From NCBI GenBank assembly GCA_015662815.1, contig DQTK01000112.1, positions 1 through 10,545 on the forward strand: a stretch of DNA of 10,545 nucleotides. Reading direction: 5' to 3'. The stretch comes from Aquifex aeolicus. Its GTDB lineage: Bacteria > Aquificota > Aquificia > Aquificales > Aquificaceae. Every line of letters begins with the position of its first letter. Within the stretch, counting starts at the first letter, position 1. This document shows positions 1 to 4,357 of this stretch, one piece after another. Position numbers and translations under genes: made by a program. A model generated the notes under the pieces. It was given only the letters and a program-made list of their open reading frames with translations. It was not told where the DNA came from and searched no databases.

Positions 1-27
1 GCTTATTATGAATTCTGCTATGGGTAG
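1..27 (+). CDS. cas4: Probable Cas4 C-terminus (partial, 5' end outside window)
   Basis: Reading frame 1 from the first base gives the residues AYYEFCYG and then a TAG stop. A short tail with aromatic residues and a cysteine just before the stop is what I expect at the end of Cas4, a RecB-like nuclease whose last cysteines bind an iron-sulphur cluster and which trims prespacers for Cas1-Cas2. The position supports this: it lies directly upstream of cas1, and its stop overlaps the preferred cas1 ATG at base 20 by 8 bases, as in tightly coupled cas4-cas1-cas2 operons. Only eight residues are visible, so the call rests on this tail plus the neighbourhood. Any other gene ending here would fit the sequence equally well. 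Confidence 0.55.
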   Translation, partial: AYYEFCYG

Positions 28-968
28 AGTTTACTACATACTTTCAGATGGGAAATTGTCAAGAAGGGAGAATACAGTTTACTTTGAAAACGGAAAGGTA
101 AAAAAGGCTATTCCCATAGAAAATATAGATGAACTTTTCGTCGTATCAGAGTTATCTCTAGATACAAAACTCCTAAAGCTCCTTGCTCAAGGGGGTATAC
201 CTATTCACTTTTTCAATTATTATGGCTACTATGTAGGGAGCTTTTACCTGAGGGAAAAACATGTATCAGGTTATTTGTGTATAAAGCAGGCAGAACATTA
301 CCTTGATAGGGAAAAGGCTTTACCTTGCTAAAGCCTTCGTAATAGGGGCGATTGTAAATCTTTCTCAAATTTATGAATTAGAACCTGATAAACATCTAAA
401 TAGGCTTTCAAAGGTCGAGAAAATAGGAGAGATTATGAACGTAGAAGCGGATTTTAGGAAAAAATGTTATGAAAAACTTGAAGATATAACAGGTTTTCCT
501 TTTGAAAAAAGGACAAGAAGACCACCACAAAACTCTTTAAATGCTTTAATTTCCTTTGGAAACTCATTAGTTTATGCAAAGGTCTTAGGAGAAATATATT
601 ACACTCTATTAAACCCTATAATAAGTTATTTACACGAACCTTCTACGAAAAGATTTTTCCTATCACTTGATGTAGCGGAAGTATTTAAGCCTATTTTTGT
701 TGATAGGTTAATCATTAAACTCATTAAGAACAGGAGGATAACGGAAGAGCATTTTAGAAAAGATTTTGCATCCGCATACCTGAATGAAGAGGGTAGGAAA
801 GTTTTTGTTTCCGAATTTAACAACCTTCTTGAGAAAAGAATTAAATACAGAAAACTTAAAAGAAAAGTATCCCATAGAACTTTAATCAGACTTGAACTTT
901 ACAAACTTATAAAACATCTCTTAGGTGAAGAAGTTTACATCCCTTTAAATTACGGGAGTTTGTTATGA
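20..968 (+). pseudogene. cas1: CRISPR integrase Cas1, frameshifted between its two domains
   Basis: Cas1 is the metal-dependent integrase that, with Cas2, inserts new spacers into CRISPR arrays. The N-terminal beta-domain is read from the ATG at 20 (MGRVYYILSDG; an upstream in-frame ATG at 8 is less likely) through SGYLCIKQAEHYLDREK. That frame then runs into a TAA at 329-331. The C-terminal helical domain continues in the +1 frame from about base 315 (RLYLAKAFVIG) to the TGA at 966-968. All three expected metal ligands are in the second part: the Glu of NVEADFRK, the His of SYLHEPSTKRF and the Asp of SLDVAEVFKP. Their spacing (63 and 12 residues) is normal for Cas1. The joined protein would have about 316 residues, the usual size. 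It overlaps cas2 by ATGA. Catalytic residues are intact and there are no other lesions, so the break is either recent or a sequencing error. Without frame correction no full-length protein is made. Confidence 0.93.
305..320 (+). other. Frameshift site in cas1 (A-run, apparent 2-base deletion)
   Basis: The bases GATAGGGAAAAGGCTT read D R E K A in the upstream frame and G K R L in the downstream frame. Cas1 relatives I remember have EKR followed by a hydrophobic stretch here. Six A's in place of four would give D R E K R L Y L A K in one frame. The simplest reading is loss of two A's from the run. A +1 ribosomal shift would also join the frames, but no canonical slippery site is visible, and four A's is short for transcriptional slippage. 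Confidence 0.75.
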
Positions 969-1246
969 AAGTAATACTTGTTTATGACATAGCAACCGAA
1001 GATACAAAAGACCAAAATAGATTAAACAAAGTTAGAAAAGTGGTTAGAAAGTATCTTCACCACATTCAAGAATCGGTATTTGAAGGGAAAATTTCCCTAT
1101 CTCAATTTGAGAGATTGAAAATTGAAGTATCAAATGTAATAGATAGAAACAGGGACAGCGTAATTGTATACATTTTTGAAAATCCAACTCAGTTTAAAAG
1201 GGAGTTTTTAACAAATACACTAGACCCAACTGATAATTTAATCTAG
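965..1246 (+). CDS. cas2: CRISPR-associated protein Cas2
   Basis: Cas2 is the small ferredoxin-fold dimer that holds two Cas1 dimers together during spacer integration. The 93-residue product starts MKVILVYDIA, with the conserved Asp at position 8 after the first beta-strand. It has the helix and strand typical of the family (KVRKVVRKYLHHIQESVFEG) and a later strand DSVIVYIFE. Length is normal. The ATG overlaps the cas1 stop in ATGA, and GGGAG at 953-957 is a plausible ribosome site, so it can be translated even if cas1 is broken. Its last nine bases overlap the end of the facing ribbon-helix-helix gene. It looks intact. Confidence 0.95.
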   Translation: MKVILVYDIATEDTKDQNRLNKVRKVVRKYLHHIQESVFEGKISLSQFERLKIEVSNVIDRNRDSVIVYIFENPTQFKREFLTNTLDPTDNLI

Positions 1247-1432
1247 TATCTTCCCACTTACAATATTTAACTTCTTTGTTAATCGTTCATGCTCTTTAAG
1301 CTTTTTGGCAATAAGTTCTCCCATAGGTGTTTTTGTCTTTATACTCTCAATTTTCAAATTTTCCCATACATCCCTAGGAAGTGATACCGTGGTTCTCACA
1401 TATTCTTTCCTTTTCCTTTTCTTTTTTCTCAT
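1238..1432 (-). CDS. Small ribbon-helix-helix (CopG/Arc-type) DNA-binding protein
   Basis: The 64-residue product has a strongly basic start (MRKKKRKRKE). The stretch YVRTTVSLPRDVWENLKIES fits the beta-strand and first helix of a ribbon-helix-helix fold, and a second helix follows (KTPMGELIAKKLKEHERL). Such proteins bind DNA as dimers through the paired strands and act as transcription repressors, plasmid copy-number regulators or antitoxins. No toxin-like partner is visible next to it. It converges with cas2, sharing nine bases at the 3' ends. Upstream on its strand there is a TATAAT-like box at 1443-1448 and a pair of 8-base direct repeats at 1464-1479 that could be its operator. A role in controlling the CRISPR locus is possible but is inferred from position only. 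It could also be a plasmid- or virus-derived leftover. Confidence 0.75.
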   Translation of the reverse strand: MRKKKRKRKEYVRTTVSLPRDVWENLKIESIKTKTPMGELIAKKLKEHERLTKKLNIVSGKILD

Positions 1433-1442
1433 TTATCCAACT

Positions 1443-1479
1443 ATTATATAATATTGCCGTGTTATTGTAGCATTGTAGT
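1443..1479 (-). promoter_or_regulatory. Putative promoter and operator of the ribbon-helix-helix gene
   Basis: On the - strand TATAAT lies at 1448-1443, about ten bases before the ATG at 1432, so the transcript would have almost no leader. The expected -35 region (about 1466-1471) is a poor match. It is covered by two tandem copies of an 8-base unit, which on the + strand are ATTGTAGC at 1464-1471 and ATTGTAGT at 1472-1479. Ribbon-helix-helix repressors commonly bind short repeats over their own promoters, so self-repression is a reasonable inference. Confidence 0.4.
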
Positions 1480-1534
1480 GAGTTGAATTTCGGGCTTCTT
1501 AGCAATTGAATAGGGGAATAGCTCGCAGGAATGG

Positions 1535-1582
1535 GCATCAAAATGCTTCGATGCTTTGATGTTTTGATACCTTAATGCTTTT
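1535..1582. repeat. Tandem 8-base repeat, about five units plus one inverted unit
   Basis: From 1543 five successive 8-base units read ATGCTTCG, ATGCTTTG, ATGTTTTG, ATACCTTA and ATGCTTTT. They share the consensus ATGCTTTG and diverge progressively. The eight bases before them, GCATCAAA at 1535-1542, are the same unit in inverted orientation (a rotation of CAAAGCAT). CATCAAA (1536-1542) can therefore pair with TTTGATG (1555-1561). No open reading frame of note crosses it. The function is unknown. Confidence 0.7.
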
Positions 1583-1593
1583 ATAAGTTTTAT

Positions 1594-1608
1594 CCTTGAA
1601 TTTCAAGG
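1594..1608. repeat. Perfect 7-1-7 inverted repeat
   Basis: CCTTGAA at 1594-1600, a single T, then its exact complement TTCAAGG at 1602-1608. The one-base loop argues for a protein-binding palindrome rather than an RNA hairpin. It has no U-tract after it, so it is not an intrinsic terminator. It lies about 90 bases upstream of the putative CRISPR leader promoter. Confidence 0.55.
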
Positions 1609-1631
1609 CATCCGTAGAAATAAAGGTCCCC

Positions 1632-1674
1632 TTATTTTCGTAAATGGTTGTTTACCTCAAAATTTCGAAAATAA
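1632..1674. repeat. Nested inverted repeats in the putative leader
   Basis: TTATTTTCG at 1632-1640 is the exact inverse complement of CGAAAATAA at 1666-1674. Inside it TAAA at 1641-1644 pairs with TTTA at 1651-1654, which extends to GTAAA/TTTAC if the shared G is counted. It sits 24 bases upstream of the -35 box at 1698. It could be a binding site for a regulator or for the integration machinery, but this is inference. Confidence 0.5.
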
Positions 1675-1697
1675 ACTTCATTTTCTTAAAATCGGTA

Positions 1698-1726
1698 TTG
1701 AAATAAATTATTGATTTTGCTATATT
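1698..1726 (+). promoter_or_regulatory. Putative CRISPR leader promoter (-35 TTGAAA, -10 TATATT)
   Basis: TTGAAA at 1698-1703 and TATATT at 1721-1726 are separated by exactly 17 bases. This is the best sigma-70-type promoter I found in the window. Transcription would begin near 1733 and enter the degenerate CRISPR repeat at 1749 within about 16 bases. That matches the usual arrangement of a CRISPR leader driving its array. No intact gene follows, which supports a role in an array that has been lost. Confidence 0.6.
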
Positions 1727-1748
1727 TTTTATTGCACACTGATGCAGG

Positions 1749-1778
1749 GTTCCTAATCTACCGTGTGGAGTGAGGGAG
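1749..1778 (+). CRISPR. Single degenerate CRISPR repeat (collapsed array)
   Basis: The stretch starting GTTCCTAATCTACCG and continuing TGTGGAGT (1749-1771) matches the Aquifex aeolicus CRISPR repeat as I remember it in all but one of its first 23 bases (a C where I recall a G). The recalled repeat then ends with a TTGAAAC-type tail. Here that tail is replaced by GAGGGAG. A second GGAGTTTAAAA-like stretch at 1775-1785 may be the displaced tail. There is only one copy in the window, so it is not a working array. Its direction, its place directly after an AT-rich leader with a promoter, and its position 500 bases from cas2 all support a CRISPR relic. The repeat consensus is from memory and should be verified. 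Confidence 0.6.
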
Positions 1779-1852
1779 TTTAAAAAATATGTAAAAAGAT
1801 AGGTGAAACAAAGGAGAAAAAAGAAGTCTGTGGTGAGGTAGCCCATAGGAGT

Positions 1853-2069
1853 ATGAAAGCGTTTGGCGTTATATTATTCTTGCGGTTCGGCTTAAGCTTT
1901 TCTAAAGAGACAGGCTTCACTCAAGAGGACAGGGAAAGACTTATAAGACTTGAAACTACACTGAAAGTTTTTTCGGAACTCCGAGGAGATATGAATAAAA
2001 GATTTGAGCTTATTGATAAGCGTAAATAGATAAACGCTTTAAACAGTAAATAAGAGGTTTGAACAACTT
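1853..2069 (+). pseudogene. Decayed gene for a small heptad-repeat (coiled-coil) protein
   Basis: From the ATG at 1853 a 58-residue frame runs to a TAG at 2027-2029. A hydrophobic, signal-like start (MKAFGVILFLRFGLSFS) is followed by GFTQEDRERLIRLETTLKVF and then DMNKRFELIDKRK. Small Aquificales proteins of roughly 110-130 residues with this start, several KRFE heptads and a C-terminal membrane helix are familiar to me. Here the heptads continue in other frames: DKRFKQ at 2029-2046, then a TAA, then NKRFEQL at 2049-2069. The membrane helix is missing. At least two frame changes and the lost end mark it as a pseudogene, although the 58-residue piece could still be made. An arginine inside the hydrophobic core of the signal-like stretch is also odd. 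The function of the family is unknown. Confidence 0.65.
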
Positions 2070-2123
2070 ACAAAGAGCCGGAAGCTATTCTCAAAAAATA
2101 CGGGCTTTTGTAAAATTTCTTCC

Positions 2124-2543
2124 ATGAATTTAGATTACGAACCGATTTACGATATTACCGCGGATGCGGGTATAAAGGTAAGGGCTAAGGATTTGAAAAG
2201 TTTATTCTGCACTTCAATTCTTGCAACTTTTAACGAGATTACCGATATAGATAAAGTTGAACCAAAAGAAGAGTATGAAGTTCAAGCACAAAACGAGCTT
2301 CCTTTCCTTCTTGCGGATATTATCAACGAAGCTCTTGTTCTCCACGAAAGTAAAAAGTTTGTGGCATCGAGGTGTGAAATTCTGGACTTTGGGGATAATT
2401 TTGTAAAGGTAAAATTAATAGGTGAACGCTTCGACTCCCAAAAACATCCTTCCAAGCTGGTTGTAAAGGCTGCAACTTATCACCGTCTTAAGATAGAAAA
2501 AGTGGGCGACCATTACGAAGCTGAGGTAATTTTTGATATATGA
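2124..2543 (+). CDS. Archease, activator of RtcB RNA ligase
   Basis: Archease is a small metal-binding protein that stimulates guanylylation and multiple turnover by the RNA ligase RtcB, which joins 2',3'-cyclic phosphate ends in tRNA splicing and RNA repair. The 139-residue product has the family's signposts in order. YDITADAGIKV (residues 9-19) carries the conserved metal-ligand Asp14, where most relatives have an HTAD motif. Next come VEPKEEYEV and an LLADIINEALVLHE segment. RFDSQKHPSKLVVKAATYHRLKI and the C-terminal FDI (Asp138, Ile139) close the metal site. Length is normal. ATG 2124 is the only reasonable start, since the frame is closed by a TAA at 2040 and has no other start codon between. 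There is no Shine-Dalgarno. It overlaps the next gene in ATGA. No rtcB is in the window. Confidence 0.92.
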   Translation: MNLDYEPIYDITADAGIKVRAKDLKSLFCTSILATFNEITDIDKVEPKEEYEVQAQNELPFLLADIINEALVLHESKKFVASRCEILDFGDNFVKVKLIGERFDSQKHPSKLVVKAATYHRLKIEKVGDHYEAEVIFDI

Positions 2544-2794
2544 ACTCAAAATACTTCGTCGCACTTACGGTAGGACTCAACCTTGTAGGGGGAATAATTG
2601 CGGGTGTATTGGTAGGTTTTGGCTTTGACTGGGCTATGGAAAATTGGTTCGGGATAAGAACAAAACCTTGGGGTCTTATGTTTTTCTTCTTAATAGGGAT
2701 AATAGCCGGTTTTAAAAACGCCTACGTTGACCTAAAAAGAATAGAAAAAAATTTAAATCCTTCTGAAAAGGAAGGAAAGAAGAATTCCGAGTAG
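2540..2794 (+). CDS. AtpI/AtpZ-like two-helix membrane protein
   Basis: The 84-residue product has two membrane helices, about residues 7-29 (rich in glycine: GLNLVGGIIAGVLVGFGFD) and 44-62 (WGLMFFFLIGIIAGFKNAY). A charged tail follows (DLKRIEKNLNPSEKEGKK). The WxxxWFGI-to-GIIAGFKNAY pattern is typical of the AtpI/AtpZ family encoded with F-type ATP synthase genes, which are linked to ATP synthase ring assembly or Mg2+/Ca2+ transport. No ATP synthase gene is nearby. Instead it is translationally coupled to archease through ATGA. Its last 42 bases overlap the facing symporter gene, an unusually long antisense overlap. Family assignment is good; the precise role is open. Confidence 0.8.
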   Translation: MNSKYFVALTVGLNLVGGIIAGVLVGFGFDWAMENWFGIRTKPWGLMFFFLIGIIAGFKNAYVDLKRIEKNLNPSEKEGKKNSE

Positions 2795-3646
2795 ATTTTG
2801 GGACAAACTAAAGACTGCCGAAGGGATTGCGGAAATTTTTGAAAAAAACTTAACCGCTAAGACGGCCGAGAGTCCTGAGTTTTGCATCCCGACTTCTATA
2901 GAGAGAGTCTTAGCCTTTTTATGGTCCAAGCCTGCCATCAATCCAAAAAGATATCCGAGAATGAATCCCAAAATGTTGTGAAGTAAAACTACAGAAACAA
3001 CTAAAAGGCTTATTTCCTTTAAAGCTTCCGAGTTGACGGCAAAAATCGTGGCTATTATAACCGAAATGGAAAAAACAGCAACCAAGGGAAGAAACCTTTC
3101 AACGTAGTAAACCCTATCTTTGAGAAATGTTCTTAAAACCATTCCTAAAGCGACTGGAAGAACTACAATCTTGAGAGTGGTTTCTACCATTGACATAAAA
3201 GGAACTTCAACGTATTTTTCGGCAAGTAGGTAAGTCCACAGGGGTGTAAAAAGTGGTGAAAGAAGTGTAGATGTTACGGTCATTGAGATAGAGTAAGAAA
3301 GGTCTCCCTTTGAAAGATAAGTAATCAGGTTCGAAGCAGTCCCACCCGGAGCTGAACCCACTAAAACAACTCCAACAAATAATTCAGGTGGAAGTTTAAA
3401 ACCCATTGAGATTATATAGGCGGAAAGAGGCATTATTGTAAACTGAAGAAAAGCTCCGTAGAGAACTATAATAGGCCTTTTTACAATGCTCCGAAAATCT
3501 TCAAGGGTTAGCGTAATTCCCATAGAAAGCATTATTATTACTAAAAGCGGGATGATAAACTCTTTAAGCCCTTTGAATACTTCGGGAAAAAGGAGGCCTA
3601 CGATAGAAAAGATAGATAGGATTAACAAGAATGTTAAATCCCTCAT
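2753..3646 (-). CDS. Bile acid:sodium symporter (BASS) family transporter
   Basis: This is a polytopic inner-membrane carrier of about ten helices and 297 residues, normal for the family. The diagnostic segments are SAPGGTASN (residues 98-106), on the first broken crossing helix, and SIEVGMQNSGL (249-259), on the second. The latter supplies the Glu, Gln and Asn that bind sodium in characterised homologues. Substrates in the family range from bile acids to pantoate and 2-keto acids, and I cannot tell which is used here. The start codon overlaps the stop of the upstream protease gene by one base (TAATG), so the two are probably co-translated. The 3' end lies under the AtpI-like gene on the other strand. 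Confidence 0.92.
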   Translation of the reverse strand: MRDLTFLLILSIFSIVGLLFPEVFKGLKEFIIPLLVIIMLSMGITLTLEDFRSIVKRPIIVLYGAFLQFTIMPLSAYIISMGFKLPPELFVGVVLVGSAPGGTASNLITYLSKGDLSYSISMTVTSTLLSPLFTPLWTYLLAEKYVEVPFMSMVETTLKIVVLPVALGMVLRTFLKDRVYYVERFLPLVAVFSISVIIATIFAVNSEALKEISLLVVSVVLLHNILGFILGYLFGLMAGLDHKKAKTLSIEVGMQNSGLSAVLAVKFFSKISAIPSAVFSLSQNLLGILLSFLFRRI

Positions 3647-4299
3647 TACCCGAGAATAAGCCTGTATAGAAAAATAAGGGGAGGCATTATTATGCTTTGG
3701 AGAACACCGGTAAATAAAAGAACGGTAATTATCAGAAAACCGTATTGTTCAAACCTGTAAAACATTTCCCAGTATCTGTACGATAGAAAACTCATAAGAG
3801 CTTTACTGCCGTCGAGGGGTGGAATGGGAATAGAGTTAAATAGTCCGAGAACAAGGTTAATAAGAACTACTTTGGTACTGAAAATCATAAGAGGAATCAT
3901 TAAAAATTTTCCTACTTCCGGAGGAACTAAAGGGAGAATTTCCCTTAAAAATCTGTTAAAAATACCGAAGGATATAGCAAGTATAAAATTGGCTACAACT
4001 CCTGCAATCGAAACCAAGAACATTCCCTTTCTTAAATCCCTGAAGTTAGCGGGATTTATCGGAACAGGTTTTGCCCATCCAAAGACTATAGGAGAACCTA
4101 TCAGCATTAAAATTCCCGGCAATATAATAGTACCAAGTAAATCTATATGAGGTATGGGATTTATTGTAAGTCTTCCTGCCTCTTTGGGTGTGTAGTCTCC
4201 CATCTTATAAGCGACCCAACCGTGAGCGACTTCGTGCAATATTACCGCTATCATTAATGCAGGTATTGTAAGAATGATTTCTTCCGGACTTGCAAACAT
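3646..4299 (-). CDS. Site-2-type membrane zinc metalloprotease (peptidase M50 family)
   Basis: Intramembrane zinc protease with 217 residues. The zinc motif HEVAH is at residues 22-26 in the first helix. The third ligand is the Asp of FNSIPIPPLDGSKAL (Asp163), after the NLVLGLFN segment in a later helix. The INPIPHIDLLGTI stretch is also typical of the short bacterial subgroup, and no PDZ domain is present, unlike RseP. Members cut membrane-bound substrates such as anti-sigma factors, but the target here is unknown. It is the first gene of a two-gene operon with the BASS transporter (one-base overlap). It diverges from mutS with a 58-base gap. The start at 4299 puts HEVAH in the usual place, and there is no Shine-Dalgarno. 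Confidence 0.92.
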   Translation of the reverse strand: MFASPEEIILTIPALMIAVILHEVAHGWVAYKMGDYTPKEAGRLTINPIPHIDLLGTIILPGILMLIGSPIVFGWAKPVPINPANFRDLRKGMFLVSIAGVVANFILAISFGIFNRFLREILPLVPPEVGKFLMIPLMIFSTKVVLINLVLGLFNSIPIPPLDGSKALMSFLSYRYWEMFYRFEQYGFLIITVLLFTGVLQSIIMPPLIFLYRLILG

Positions 4300-4357
4300 T
4301 GACTTTTAATTGTATAGCAATTGTAATCCTTATGCTATGTGCTAAATTCATATTCCC
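4300..4357. promoter_or_regulatory. Divergent promoter region between the M50 protease gene and mutS
   Basis: This 58-base AT-rich gap must serve both genes. On the - strand TATACAAT (4316-4309) is a candidate -10 for the protease gene, giving a nearly leaderless message. For mutS, TTGTAT (4310-4315) with TATGCT (4331-4336) or TTGTAA (4321-4326) with TAAATT (4343-4348) are weak candidates. AATTGTA occurs twice, at 4308-4314 and 4319-4325. The 11-base step between copies puts them on the same face of the helix. No ribosome site precedes the mutS ATG. Confidence 0.35.

Noticed and set aside
305..331. Programmed -1 ribosomal frameshift in cas1
   Set aside because: The required change is +1 (or -2), the bases do not form an X XXY YYZ heptamer in the right frame, and Cas1 is not known to use frameshifting.
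303..968. Independent gene starting at TTG 303 for a stand-alone Cas1 catalytic domain
   Set aside because: The TTG lies inside the conserved junction of the N-domain, has no ribosome site, and its first residues (IGK) are out of frame with the family. It is the second half of one broken gene.
1652..1846. 64-residue - strand open frame
   Set aside because: It runs across the AT-rich leader, promoter and CRISPR-type repeat in antisense. Its composition (many F, Y, L) is what AT-rich non-coding DNA gives, and I recognise no family.
2070..2123. Possible terminator or promoter ahead of archease
   Set aside because: AGCC and GGCT could pair across a long loop, but the stem is too short. TTGAAC at 2059-2064 has no -10 at acceptable spacing.
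3824..4150. + strand open frame within the M50 protease gene
   Set aside because: It is antisense to a gene with clear zinc-protease motifs and has no start signal or recognisable domain.
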